A stretch of 64,000 nt of DNA from Rhizobium johnstonii 3841 (GTDB lineage Bacteria; Pseudomonadota; Alphaproteobacteria; Rhizobiales; Rhizobiaceae): NCBI RefSeq assembly GCF_000009265.1, contig NC_008380.1, positions 2,733,501 through 2,797,500 on the forward strand, given 5' to 3'. Position 1 is the first letter of the stretch. Each line of letters starts with the position of its first letter. The notes beneath the pieces are model-generated. The model had not been told where the DNA came from. It saw only the letters and a program-made list of their open reading frames with translations, and searched no databases. The position numbers and the translations under genes are program-made. Shown here piece after piece: positions 24,316 to 33,293 of this stretch.

Positions 24316-25182
24316 ATGCCCCCTGGAAGAAGGAGCCTGGTTTTGGATGCAGGATATCAACGTCTCCCCCCGCCATTGCAGGGTGAGATATTTCGAGTCA
24401 AACCGGATACCGGCACTGGCGTTGTTGTACTCGGCGGCTCCAGTGGCCGGGTCGATGTGGCCCGCGCCAGGTTGTTTGCGAGCCAGGGGGCAACGGTCAT
24501 AGCGCTTCGCTGGTTCGGCGGCGACGGTCAGGTGCCAGGCATTTGCGAAGTGCCGCTGGAAACCTTTTTCGCTGCCACTGATTATTTGATCGAACTCGGT
24601 TGTAAACGCATCGTCCTGGTGGGGACATCGAAAGGCGCCGAAGCTGCGCTGCTCACAGCGGTATACGATCCGCGCATCAGCGCGGTCGTGGCAATGAGCC
24701 CTTCTTCAGTCGTCTGGGGAAATATTGGTCCAGGGCTTGATGGCATTAGCTGGCCGGAAAGGTCGTCGTGGACGTTGCGAGGTACGCCGCTTCCTTTTGT
24801 TTCGTCGGGCCCAGAATGGGTGCGGGAGTACAGAGACGAGCTGGTCGCCTATCGGGGCCTGTTCGAACGGTGCCTTCAGGTGCACCAGTCTGAGATCGAC
24901 GCAGCGGCTATCCCTCTGGAGAAAACGAATGCCGAAATTCTGCTCGTAGCAGGATGCGATGACGCGCTCTGGCCATCAGACAAATTTGCCGCGTCACTTG
25001 TTCGGAGGCGCGCAGCTTCGGGCTTACTCACCCAGCTTGTCTTGGGAGAAGATGCGGGCCATCGCATTCTGCTGCCGGGCGAAACGACTCCCCGATCATC
25101 TCTGCGCGCTCATGGCGGAAGTGACGAGGCCGACGCCCAATTGGGACGACTCGCGTGGGAACATATTCTTGAGATGCTATAG
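24316..25182 (+). CDS. Alpha/beta-hydrolase, BAAT/acyl-CoA thioesterase C-terminal type
   Basis: About 288 residues. GVVVLGGSSGRVDVARARLF, then IVLVGTSKGAEAALLTAVYD with the nucleophile Ser in G-T-S-K-G, CDDALWPSDKF (acid) and EDAGHRILLPG (His) match the BAAT/acyl-CoA thioester hydrolase C-terminal domain. The N-terminal thioesterase region of animal enzymes is absent. ATG 24316 is in frame, but AAGGAG lies seven bases before a TTG at 24343 that would give MDAGYQRL, so the start may be there. Codon use is slightly less GC-rich than in neighbours. Confidence 0.75.
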   Translation: MPPGRRSLVLDAGYQRLPPPLQGEIFRVKPDTGTGVVVLGGSSGRVDVARARLFASQGATVIALRWFGGDGQVPGICEVPLETFFAATDYLIELGCKRIVLVGTSKGAEAALLTAVYDPRISAVVAMSPSSVVWGNIGPGLDGISWPERSSWTLRGTPLPFVSSGPEWVREYRDELVAYRGLFERCLQVHQSEIDAAAIPLEKTNAEILLVAGCDDALWPSDKFAASLVRRRAASGLLTQLVLGEDAGHRILLPGETTPRSSLRAHGGSDEADAQLGRLAWEHILEML

Positions 25183-25256
25183 CGTGAGGACTGCAGGGAT
25201 TTGATCGATGGTTCAATCCATCGGATTGGCGCGGCAGTTCGCGAAAGGCACCCTCG

Positions 25257-25730
25257 ATGGACGACCGAATTCTGATCAGGCCTTACGCGCCAGGCGACGT
25301 GGACGCGACGATTGAAATTTTTCTGCGCGCCATTCGAGAGGTCGCGTCGAAAGACTACTCACCCTCCGAAATACAGGCTTGGGCAAAGGTGGAAGATCAG
25401 GGGCTCTGGGCAGAGCGAAGGATAAGCAGGCCTGCCTGGATCGCAGAATTTGACGGGCAGCCTGTCGGGTTTTCCGACCTGACCGGCGACGGATGCCTGG
25501 ACATGATGTTTGTGCACCCCGAGTTCCAGGGGCTTGGAATCGCAAGTCGGCTATTGAGCAGGGTCGAAGACGAAGCACTGAAACTGGGGGTTAGCCGAAT
25601 CTATGCCGAAGCCAGCCGAACGGCCCGACCGTTTTTTGAGCGCAAAGGCTTCCGCGTCATAACACAGCAAATCGCCGAGAAGCGTGGGCAAGGCCTGGAA
25701 AACTTTCTCATGGAAAAGCTCTACCAGTAA
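25257..25730 (+). CDS. GNAT acetyltransferase (YafP-like)
   Basis: A 157-residue GNAT protein. ILIRPYAPGDVDATIEIFLR opens the fold; the acetyl-CoA site is MMFVHPEFQGLGIASRLLSR (Q/R-x-x-G-x-G/A form), and ASRTARPFFERKGFRV is the usual last part. The layout is most like the YafP/YhbS-type family. Acceptor is unknown. It follows the hydrolase gene by 74 bp and shares its slightly atypical composition, so the two may have arrived together. Confidence 0.85.
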   Translation: MDDRILIRPYAPGDVDATIEIFLRAIREVASKDYSPSEIQAWAKVEDQGLWAERRISRPAWIAEFDGQPVGFSDLTGDGCLDMMFVHPEFQGLGIASRLLSRVEDEALKLGVSRIYAEASRTARPFFERKGFRVITQQIAEKRGQGLENFLMEKLYQ

Positions 25731-25753
25731 TATGCGGCCGGTCTAGCGGTTGT

Positions 25754-26578
25754 TCAGACCGTGAAAACCTCACTCCGCAACACGTCCCACGAGGCCTTGT
25801 CGGGGGTAATCAGCAGCCCGCCGTCGAGATGATGCGGCAGGTAGGGCGAGCCGTCGAAGCGTGCCGCATAGGCGCCTGCCTCCTTCGCGATCAGCGTGCC
25901 GGCGAGGTGATCCCAGGGCATCAGCTTGTTGTACATAAGGTAATGCACATGGCCGCCGGCAAAGGTGCGGTATTCGTGGGCGGCGCAGCGGTAATTGGTG
26001 AGGAAGCGCACCTTGGCGAGATTGCCGAGTACCTCGGCGCGCTTCTCCTTTGGCAGGTAGCCGGTCGAGGCCATGCCGACCATATGCTCCAATCCCACGG
26101 GCGCTGCGACCGAAAGCCGCTCGGCGCCGCCATCCGGCCGCCGCAGCCAGGCGCCGCCACCCTTTTCCGCCATCACCCAGTCGTCGCCCATCGGATCGTA
26201 GATGATGCCGGCAACCGTCTCGCCGGCGGAGATAACGGACGCCATGACCCCGAAGGCCGGGATGCCGGCGGCGAAATTGAAGGTGCCGTCGACCGGATCG
26301 ACGACGATCGCAAGATCGGCATGTTCGAGGCTGCCGAGCAAATCAGGATCGGCCGCGACCGATTCCTCGCCGAGGAACAGTGCGCTCGGCCAGAGTTGCA
26401 CAGCTTCCGCCTTGATCATACGCTCGGCCTGCTCATCGGCCTCGGTGACGAGATCGGTGGCCTCGCTCTTGGCGCGCACGTCGTCCTGACCAAGCCGGCG
26501 AAAGCGCGGCAGGATTTCCGCCTTCGCCGCGCGGCGCAGCAGATCGGCAAGAACGGTCACGTCGACAGTCGAAGTCAT
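25754..26578 (-). CDS. Inositol monophosphatase family protein (copy 1)
   Basis: A 274-residue Mg2+-dependent phosphatase of the IMPase superfamily. Metal-binding residues are visible in FLGEES, VVDPVDGTFNFAAG and MPWDHLAG. Length is normal. Substrate could be inositol phosphate, histidinol phosphate or 3'-phosphoadenosine derivatives; motifs alone do not decide. The next gene upstream on the same strand is a paralogue; this gene is second in the pair. Confidence 0.85.
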   Translation of the reverse strand: MTSTVDVTVLADLLRRAAKAEILPRFRRLGQDDVRAKSEATDLVTEADEQAERMIKAEAVQLWPSALFLGEESVAADPDLLGSLEHADLAIVVDPVDGTFNFAAGIPAFGVMASVISAGETVAGIIYDPMGDDWVMAEKGGGAWLRRPDGGAERLSVAAPVGLEHMVGMASTGYLPKEKRAEVLGNLAKVRFLTNYRCAAHEYRTFAGGHVHYLMYNKLMPWDHLAGTLIAKEAGAYAARFDGSPYLPHHLDGGLLITPDKASWDVLRSEVFTV

Positions 26579-26618
26579 GTCAAATCCTCACGCTTAGGTC
26601 TCTCAGGAGAAGCTTGAA

Positions 26619-27446
26619 TCAGATGCCGACGATCTCGCGCCGGATGAGCTGCCAGCTCTCCTTGTCGGGCGCGGAGATGATACCGCCGACAGTCTCGCCG
26701 GGGCGATAGGGTGTGCCGTCGAATTTCGCCGTATGGCCGCCGGCCTCCTGATGCGCGAGCACCCCGGCCAGGTGATCCCAGGGCATCAGTTTCGTATGGC
26801 CGATGAAATGCAGCTTGCCGGAGGCAACCATCCAATATTCGTAGGCCGAGCAGTTGAAGGCGAAGGTCATCCGGATCTTTGCCATGTTGGCGCAGATACG
26901 CGAGCGATCCGGTTCATCCATATGCCCCCACGACATGCCACCGACCATCTGGTTCAGGCTAGCAGGCTCGGCGACCTTCAGCTTTGTCGACTGTCCGTCC
27001 CGACGCGTCAGAAAGGCGCCTGCCCCTTTGATCGCGGTCACTGTATCGCCGAGAACGGGATCGTGAATGATGCCGGCGACCGTTTCGCCCCTGACGGTCA
27101 CCGCCAACATGGTCCCGAAGACAGGAAGCCCGGCGGCGAAATTGAACGTCCCGTCGACAGGATCGATGACGAAGGCGAGATCGGCATCGGCAAGTGCGGG
27201 CACGACGGACCGGTCGGCGTCATAAGCCTCCTCGCCGACGACGAGTGCTGCGGGAAAGCGCTCTCTCAGCGCCGCGGTGATCCGGTGTTCGGCAAGCAGG
27301 TCAGCCTGCGTCACCAGATCGATTGCCGAAGTCTTTTCCGAAACATCGGCAGCGCCGAGATTGCGGAAACGCGGCATGATCTCGGCGCGGGCCGCCTCCC
27401 GGACGCAATCGCCGAGAAAGAGAATATCCTGATCTGAAATAGTCAT
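26619..27446 (-). CDS. Inositol monophosphatase family protein (copy 2)
   Basis: A 275-residue paralogue of the adjacent gene, starting at ATG 27444-27446. It keeps the metal sites VVGEEAYD, VIDPVDGTFNFAAGLPVFG and MPWDHLAG. Its end, SAPDKESWQLIRREI, parallels TPDKASWDVLRSEV in copy 1, so the two arose by duplication. An open frame upstream of the ATG runs through the ttcA end and is not part of the gene. Both members retain all metal ligands and are likely active, possibly on different substrates. Confidence 0.85.
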   Translation of the reverse strand: MTISDQDILFLGDCVREAARAEIMPRFRNLGAADVSEKTSAIDLVTQADLLAEHRITAALRERFPAALVVGEEAYDADRSVVPALADADLAFVIDPVDGTFNFAAGLPVFGTMLAVTVRGETVAGIIHDPVLGDTVTAIKGAGAFLTRRDGQSTKLKVAEPASLNQMVGGMSWGHMDEPDRSRICANMAKIRMTFAFNCSAYEYWMVASGKLHFIGHTKLMPWDHLAGVLAHQEAGGHTAKFDGTPYRPGETVGGIISAPDKESWQLIRREIVGI

Positions 27447-27493
27447 GCGAAATCCTGTCCTTGATGCAATAGCCAGCCTGCTTAGTCGGCCAT

Positions 27494-28363
27494 TCATGAA
27501 GGATCGGTGACACCAAGGGTGGAAAAGTCGAAGAGTTTCGGGTCGAGCAGATGCGACGGGTTCACATGCGAAAGCGCCCGCAGCATCGTATCCTTGCGTC
27601 CCGGCATCCGCCGCTCGATATCGGCAAGCATATCCTTCATAGCATTGCGCTGCAGCCCGTCCTGCGAGCCGCAGAGATCGCAGGGGATGATCGGAAATTG
27701 CATGGCGGCGGCGAATTTCGCGAGGTCGTCTTCGGCGGCATAGGCGAGCGGCCGCAGCACCATCAGGTCGCCCTCGTCGTTCAGAAGCTTGGCCGGCATC
27801 GAGGCGAGCCGGCCGCCATGGAAGAAATTCATGAAGAAGGTTTCGAGAATGTCCTCGCGGTGATGGCCGAGCACCAGCGCATCGCAACCCTCTTCCCGCG
27901 CGACGCGGTAGAGATTGCCGCGCCGCAGCCGCGAACAGAGCGAACAATAGGTGGCGCCTTCAGGCACCTTCTCCTTCACGATCGAATAGGTATCGCGATA
28001 TTCGATCCGGTGGCGGACGCCGATCTTGGTGAGATAGTCCGGCAGCACGTGTTTAGGAAAATTCGGCTGTCCCTGGTCGAGATTGCAGGCGATGAGTTCG
28101 ACCGGCAGCAGGCCGCGCCATTTGAGATCGAGCAGCAGCGCCAACAGCCCGTAGGAATCCTTGCCGCCGGAAAGGCCGACCAGCCAGCGCTTCTGCCCCT
28201 TCAGCATGTCGAAATCGTCGAAGGCCTGGCGCACCTGCCGCAGCAGCCGCTTGCGCAGCTTGTTGAAGGAGACCGAGCGCGGTGCATCGGCAAACAGCGC
28301 ATGGCCGCTGGTGTCGGCTTCGCCGGTTTCCAAATCATCGGCGATGTTGGCTGCGATATTCAT
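27494..28363 (-). CDS. ttcA: tRNA 2-thiocytidine(32) synthetase TtcA
   Basis: A 289-residue TtcA that adds sulfur to C32 of certain tRNAs using ATP and an iron-sulfur cluster. The PP-loop SGGKDS is at 65-70. Two CxxC pairs, Cys140/Cys143 ([11 protein letters not shown]) and Cys228/Cys231 (PCDLCGSQ), are the cluster ligands. [11 protein letters not shown] and [15 protein letters not shown] are family signatures. Start ATG at 28361-28363. It shares strand with the IMPase pair but is 47 bp from it. Confidence 0.94.
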
Positions 28364-28423
28364 TGCTTCGTCCTACAGAAATTCCACATTTGCTCTAGCA
28401 GAAACCCGCCCCGCAACACAGCG

Positions 28424-29353
28424 TCAATCGCCGAAAACCGACCAGCCGGTGCGCGCCGCAAGCATCTCCAATGCCGCAGCGCCGAGCTGTGAATTGCCCA
28501 CCTTGTTCAGCCCCGGCGACCACACCGCGATCGAGGCTATGCCCGGCGCCACCGCGAAGATGCCGCCGCCGACGCCGCTCTTGCCGGGCAGGCCGACATG
28601 ATAGGCGAAGTCACCCGAGCCATCGTAATGGCCGCAGGTCAGCATCAGCGCATTGATGCGACGCGCCCGCTTCGGCGAGACCACCGAATGGCCGGTCGTT
28701 GGATTACTGCCGCGCGCCGCCAGGAACAGCCCGGCGCGGGCGAGCTGCTCGCAGCTCATCGACAGCGCGCATTGATGGAAATAGACGCCGAGCACATGGT
28801 CGACCGGATGGTCGAGATTGCGGTAGGCGCGCATGAAGTTGGCAAGCGCGAAATTGCGGTATCCGGTCTGCGTTTCCGAGCGCGCCACCTTGTCGTCGAT
28901 GGTGATCGACTCGTCGTCGGCGAGATAACGCACGAAGCGCAGCAGCTCGCCGATTGCCTCGCGCGGCGCATGGCCGGCCATGACGACGTCGCTGACGGCG
29001 ATGGCGCCGGCATTGATGAAGGGGTTGCGGGGAATGCCGCTCTCGTGCTCCAGCTGGACGATCGAGTTGAAAGCCGATCCCGAGGGTTCGCGCCCGACAC
29101 GCTTCCATAGGCCTTCGCCGACCTTGCCGAGCGCCAGCGTCAGCATAAAGACCTTCGATATGCTCTGGATCGAGAAGGCGGTATCGGCATTGCCGACGCG
29201 ATAGACTTTGCCGTCGACGGTGACGATCGCCATGCCGAACTGCTGCGGATCGACCTTGGCCAACTCCGGAATATAGTCCGCGACCTTGCCCTCGCCGATC
29301 CGCGGCTGGATATCGGCGTAAATGCTATCGAGGGTCGCCTGCAAATCTGCCAT
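28424..29353 (-). CDS. glsA: Glutaminase A
   Basis: A 309-residue serine-dependent beta-lactamase-fold glutaminase, hydrolysing glutamine to glutamate and ammonia. Ser64-x-x-Lys67 in SIQSISKVFML is the active site. Other marks are YIPELAKVDPQQFGMAIVT, GIPRNPFINAGAIAV, and GLPGKSGVGGGIFAVAPG. Length is standard. It is the last gene before the rpsD terminator on the minus strand and needs its own promoter. Confidence 0.95.
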   Translation of the reverse strand: MADLQATLDSIYADIQPRIGEGKVADYIPELAKVDPQQFGMAIVTVDGKVYRVGNADTAFSIQSISKVFMLTLALGKVGEGLWKRVGREPSGSAFNSIVQLEHESGIPRNPFINAGAIAVSDVVMAGHAPREAIGELLRFVRYLADDESITIDDKVARSETQTGYRNFALANFMRAYRNLDHPVDHVLGVYFHQCALSMSCEQLARAGLFLAARGSNPTTGHSVVSPKRARRINALMLTCGHYDGSGDFAYHVGLPGKSGVGGGIFAVAPGIASIAVWSPGLNKVGNSQLGAAALEMLAARTGWSVFGD

Positions 29354-29370
29354 CGCTTCTCTCCAGATCG

Positions 29371-29397
29371 CAAAAAAGCCGCTCGAAAGAGCGGCTT
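29371..29397 (-). terminator. Rho-independent terminator of rpsD
   Basis: On the minus strand: 9-bp stem AAGCCGCTC / GAGCGGCTT with a TTTC tetraloop and six T. It lies between rpsD and glsA. Confidence 0.92.
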
Positions 29398-29455
29398 TCC
29401 GTATATCGACGCATGCTGTTGTCTCGCAATCGGTTTCGACTGCGAGACGAATGCA

Positions 29456-30073
29456 TTAACGCGAATAGAATTCGACGACCAGATGCGGTTCCATGACGAC
29501 CGGGAACGGAACGTCGCTGAGCGTCGGGACGCGGCCGAAGGTTGCGACCATCTTGTTGTGATCGACTTCGATATAGTCGGGAACGTCGCGCTCTGCGAGG
29601 CTGACAGCTTCCAGAACGATCACCAGCTGCTTCGACTTTTCGCGAACTTCGATGACGTCGCCGGCCTTGCAACGGTAGGAACCGATGTTGACGCGCACGC
29701 CGTTGACCGAGACGTGGCCATGGTTGACGAACTGGCGGGCAGCAAAGACCGTCGGAACGAACTTGGCGCGATAGACGATCGCGTCGAGGCGCGATTCCAG
29801 CAGGCCGATCAGGTTTTCAGACGTGTCGCCCTTGCGGCGGTCGGCTTCGGCGAAGATCGCGCGGAACTGCTTTTCGCGCAGGTCACCGTAGTAGCCCTTG
29901 AGCTTCTGCTTGGCGCGCAGCTGCACACCGAAGTCCGAAAGCTTGCCCTTGCGGCGCTGGCCGTGCTGGCCCGGGCCGTATTCGCGGCGGTTCACCGGGG
30001 ACTTCGGACGGCCCCAGATGTTTTCACCCATACGGCGGTCAATTTTGTATTTGGACGATTCGCGCTTGCTCAT
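29456..30073 (-). CDS. rpsD: Ribosomal protein S4
   Basis: A 205-residue S4 protein, which starts 30S assembly by binding 16S rRNA. It opens MSKRESSKYKIDRRMGENIW, the short form without the four-Cys zinc site typical of many alphaproteobacteria. The S4 RNA-binding domain RLDAIVYRAKFVPTVFAARQ-FVNHGHVSVNG is complete. ATG 30071-30073 is preceded by AAAGGA six bases upstream. It is monocistronic, not in the alpha operon, with its own promoter, a long leader and its own terminator. Confidence 0.97.
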   Translation of the reverse strand: MSKRESSKYKIDRRMGENIWGRPKSPVNRREYGPGQHGQRRKGKLSDFGVQLRAKQKLKGYYGDLREKQFRAIFAEADRRKGDTSENLIGLLESRLDAIVYRAKFVPTVFAARQFVNHGHVSVNGVRVNIGSYRCKAGDVIEVREKSKQLVIVLEAVSLAERDVPDYIEVDHNKMVATFGRVPTLSDVPFPVVMEPHLVVEFYSR

Positions 30074-30240
30074 CGTATTTCCTTTCAAAGGTTTATGACG
30101 GTTTGTTGCCAAACCGCACGAAGGAAACACGCCCTCCTCTGGTCTCTTCCAAGACCTGACAGGATGTTCCGGTTAGCGAACAGGAACGATCCACGGGACA
30201 TGTCAAATGAAACACCGGACATTGCTGCCCGGTGCTTGCG
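30074..30240 (-). promoter_or_regulatory. Structured 5' leader of rpsD
   Basis: About 165 nt lie between the predicted transcription start (near 30238) and the rpsD ATG. On the minus strand it contains CGGTTTG-GCAA-CAAACCG, GGTCTTGGAAGAGACC and GCACCGGGCAGCAATGTCCGG hairpins. S4 is a translational autoregulator in other bacteria; regulation here is inference. Confidence 0.4.
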
Positions 30241-30244
30241 GCGG

Positions 30245-30273
30245 TCTTTAGAGGGCCGTCATGAAATTGTCAA
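30245..30273 (-). promoter_or_regulatory. Sigma-70-type promoter of rpsD
   Basis: Minus-strand TTGACA (30273-30268), 17-bp spacer, TAAAGA (30250-30245). Confidence 0.55.
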
Positions 30274-30297
30274 CAGCGGCAAAGCTCGAAACCACCA

Positions 30298-31818
30298 CTA
30301 TTCCGCTGCCAGCCGTTGGTCCCCGCCAGCATCAGGTGCGCTGGCGTCGCCCGGCGCCGTCTGGTTGTCCATATCAGGGAAAGCAACGATACGCTTGCCG
30401 GAAAAATCGGCGTGCACGACGATGATGCCCTGCTCCTCGAAATAGCCAAGCAGGCGCCGCGCGCGGCGCGCGGAATGGGTGCCGTAGGCGCGGGCGATGC
30501 GGGCGTCCGACGGGCACGGTTCGCCGCAGACGGCGGCCTTGGCGAGCATCAGGAAGACGCCCTGCAGGTCGTCGGTGACACCTGAAGACAGCGACAGCGC
30601 CGTCGCCCACGCATCGGTCGCGGCCGTTGCCGCATCGACGCCGGAGCGCGAGATCGCCACGCGCCGGCGGAAATCCGGCAGCGCAATCGGCGGTCCCGGT
30701 ACGCGGCGCATGCGCAGCCGTACCAGAAAGTCCTGGTAAAGCACCGAATCGGTGCGGAAGGCAGATGCCGGATCGTCCAGTATCTCGGCCAGCACGCCGG
30801 CAAGGCGCTCCTCCCGCTCCTCGGCGGAGACTTCCACCTGGCTCGCCCTCGCCTCGACCGGTGCTGCTGACGCTGCCGGCGTCGATCGCGAGAGTTCTGC
30901 CAGGATATCGGTCGTCGGCCGCGGCGCCGGCGCGGCGCGGCGCACCAGCGGACGCTGGAATTCCTCGGGATCGGGCGTGAAAATCAGGTCTTCGACATCT
31001 TGAGGCGCATCCGGCAACGGCATCAGCTTCGGGCTGGAAGAGCGCGCCGAGGTCTCCACCGCGCCGATCTGGATCGGCAGCGGCCGGCGCGACAGCGCCG
31101 GTCCGAGAGCGACGAAATTGCCGCGCTTCAGATCGCGGAACATCTCGGCCTGGCGCCGGTCCATGCCGAGCAGGTCGGCAGCACGCGCCATGTCGATATC
31201 AAGAAAGGTGCGGCCCATCAGGAAGTTCGAGGCCTCGGCCGCGACATTCTTGGCGAGCTTGGCAAGCCGCTGCGTCGCGATCACGCCGGCAAGGCCGCGC
31301 TTGCGGCCGCGGCACATCAGGTTGGTCATCGCGCCGAGCGACATCTTGCGCGCATCTTCCGAGACATCGCCACCAACCGACGGCGCAAACATCTGCGCCT
31401 CGTCGACCACGACGAGAACCGGATACCAGTATTCGCGATCGGCATCGAACATGCCGTTGAGGAAGGCGGCGGCGGCGCGCATCTGGTCTTCGAGATCGAG
31501 GCCTTCGAGCGTCAGCACGCAGGAAACGCGGTGCTGGCGGATGCGGTTGGCAATGCCCGCCAACTCCGCCTCTGTGCGCTCACCGTCGACGACGACGTGG
31601 CCGAACCTGTCGCTGAGGGTGACGAAATCACCCTCGGGATCGATGATGACCTGCTGCACCCATTGCGCCGATTGCTCGAGCAGACGGCGGAGAAGATGCG
31701 ATTTGCCGGAGCCGGAATTGCCCTGAACGAGCAGACGTGTCGCCAGCAGCTCCTCGATATCGAGCGTCGCCGGAGCGCCGGACGCCAGTCCCATATCGAT
31801 GCCAACCTGCACGTCCAA
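30298..31818 (-). CDS. HerA-like (DUF87) ATP-binding protein
   Basis: A 506-residue FtsK/HerA-superfamily ATPase. Walker A GNSGSGKS at 33-40, Walker B LVVVDEAQ with Asp139-Glu140, and an arginine-finger-like RGRKRGLAGVIATQR (sensor region) are clear in the first ~240 residues. The middle (260-340) is Pro/Ala-rich, and the C-terminal ~160 residues are an unrecognised helical domain ending in a winged-helix-like segment. HerA partners with the nuclease NurA in archaea; no nuclease gene is present, so its job (DNA translocation or partition?) is open. It is a lone gene. Confidence 0.82.
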   Translation of the reverse strand: MDVQVGIDMGLASGAPATLDIEELLATRLLVQGNSGSGKSHLLRRLLEQSAQWVQQVIIDPEGDFVTLSDRFGHVVVDGERTEAELAGIANRIRQHRVSCVLTLEGLDLEDQMRAAAAFLNGMFDADREYWYPVLVVVDEAQMFAPSVGGDVSEDARKMSLGAMTNLMCRGRKRGLAGVIATQRLAKLAKNVAAEASNFLMGRTFLDIDMARAADLLGMDRRQAEMFRDLKRGNFVALGPALSRRPLPIQIGAVETSARSSSPKLMPLPDAPQDVEDLIFTPDPEEFQRPLVRRAAPAPRPTTDILAELSRSTPAASAAPVEARASQVEVSAEEREERLAGVLAEILDDPASAFRTDSVLYQDFLVRLRMRRVPGPPIALPDFRRRVAISRSGVDAATAATDAWATALSLSSGVTDDLQGVFLMLAKAAVCGEPCPSDARIARAYGTHSARRARRLLGYFEEQGIIVVHADFSGKRIVAFPDMDNQTAPGDASAPDAGGDQRLAAE

Positions 31819-31921
31819 TTCCCCTTACAAATTCCCGGCCCGTCTCTAGCAGATTCGCAGGCACTGTTGTCGACAAACCTTTAAGAACCCACAGGGAAAG
31901 CCAGCCCTACAGCATCGGCCC

Positions 31922-32008
31922 GAAAATCGGAATCGATTTTCGGAAAGCCTGATGCGTCGATTCAAGAAGATGGAGCGCCGTGCGTCCAAATGAACGCACG
32001 GCGCTCCA
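31922..32008. repeat. Two hairpins of a dispersed repeat; the second may end the MFS transcript
   Basis: CCGAAAATC / GATTTTCGG arms (about 31919-31942) are followed by 15-bp perfect arms TGGAGCGCCGTGCGT (31971-31985) and ACGCACGGCGCTCCA (31994-32008). On the minus strand the second hairpin follows the MFS stop by 13 bases and is followed by TCTTCTTG, so it could act as a weak terminator. The GAATCGATTTTCGG module is common in rhizobial intergenic DNA (general knowledge). Confidence 0.6.
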
Positions 32009-32021
32009 GAGAAATAAGGCT

Positions 32022-33197
32022 TCACACCGCCTCGCGCTCGACGAGGTCGCCCGCCATGTCCTTCTGCGTCGGAATCAGCAAAGGTGTGCAGAGCAGGCTG
32101 ACTAAAAGCGGTACCAGCAAGACCGCAAGCCCCGCGCGCAAGCCCAGGAGTTCGCCGAGAAAGCCGATGATCGGCGGCCCGATGAGAAAACCGGTCAGGG
32201 CTGCGAAGGAGAGCGTCGCAACGCTTGAAGCGGGCGGGCGGTCAGTCAGCGAAGCGACGGCCGTCACCGCAAGCGGAAACCCGACCGAGACGCCGACACC
32301 GACTGCGGCAAAGCCGAGTAGCGCAAGCGGCGTCGCCGGTGCAAGGAGAACGACGAGCATGCCGGCAAGCGAGGCGATGCCGCAGCCACGGGCGATGGCA
32401 ACCGCGCCGAAACGGCCCTTCATGTAATCACCGCTGAAGCGCCCCGCCGCAACCATGAAAGCGAAAACCGAATAGCCGAGGCCGGTTTGCGCGCCTTCTG
32501 CATTCATGACATCGCGGAGATAGACCGCCGACCAATCGGCGATCGCACCTTCGGTCATCGTCACGCCGAAGACGAAGGCGCAGATCCCGAGCAGAGCAAG
32601 ACTGGGCAGCTTGAAGCCGGTCATCGCCTGCGAATTCTCCGCATGGTGACTTTCCGGCAATTTCGGCAGGCGCAGGCTGGCAATCAGCGCAGCCGGCAGG
32701 ATGATAATCGCCGTTATCAGGATCGACCAGTGCGGCGAAAGCCCGATGGCTATAGCACCAACGCCGATCAGGCTGCCTGCCATGATGCCGAAGCTCCAGA
32801 AGCCGTGGCAGCGGCTCATGATGACCAGCCCCGTCGCCTTCTCCGTCACATCGGCCTCGACATTCATGCCGAGTTCCACCGTCGAAAGCGCGACCCCAAC
32901 GACAATCAAGGCGAAGAATAGAAGCATGGCGTTGGGCGCGAAGGCTGGAAGCGAAACCACGGCAAGAAAGAAGATGAAACCATAGATGATCGCCATGCGC
33001 CCGCCGATGCGCGAGACGAGGCGGCCGGCAAACGGCAGGGTGATCAGCGTGCCGATCGGCAATCCCAGAAGTGCGAAGGCGAGATCGGCGGTGCCGAGTT
33101 CAAGCTTCGCCTGGATATCAGGAATGCGCGGCAACCAGGCGCCAAAGGCTATCGGCTGCAGAAAGAAGATCAGCATGACAAGTCTTTGCAGCGGCAC
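32022..33197 (-). CDS. MFS transporter (12 TM, YbjJ-like)
   Basis: A 391-residue major facilitator. FFLQPIAFGAWLPRIPDIQA opens TM1 in the style of the YbjJ/fucose permease-like group; the motif-A region is GRLVSRIGGRMAIIYGF and MSRCHGFWSFGIMAGSLIG is in TM5. No substrate can be assigned. The start is taken as GTG 33195-33197 with AAAGGGA nine bases upstream; ATG further in (MLIFFLQ) would cut into the first helix. It follows murI by 96 bp on the same strand. Confidence 0.8.
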   Translation of the reverse strand: MPLQRLVMLIFFLQPIAFGAWLPRIPDIQAKLELGTADLAFALLGLPIGTLITLPFAGRLVSRIGGRMAIIYGFIFFLAVVSLPAFAPNAMLLFFALIVVGVALSTVELGMNVEADVTEKATGLVIMSRCHGFWSFGIMAGSLIGVGAIAIGLSPHWSILITAIIILPAALIASLRLPKLPESHHAENSQAMTGFKLPSLALLGICAFVFGVTMTEGAIADWSAVYLRDVMNAEGAQTGLGYSVFAFMVAAGRFSGDYMKGRFGAVAIARGCGIASLAGMLVVLLAPATPLALLGFAAVGVGVSVGFPLAVTAVASLTDRPPASSVATLSFAALTGFLIGPPIIGFLGELLGLRAGLAVLLVPLLVSLLCTPLLIPTQKDMAGDLVEREAV

Positions 33198-33293
33198 GGC
33201 GCATCCCTTTATGTCTTGAGCGGCAAACACGCGCCCGCGATTCCCCGCGGAGATCTTGCGCGATGGCATCGGTGAAATAAAGCGCGCAGTGCC

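Noticed and set aside
25028..25216. Small minus-strand frame across the hydrolase-GNAT gap
   Set aside because: Antisense to the 3' end of the hydrolase gene, no ribosome site, no motif.
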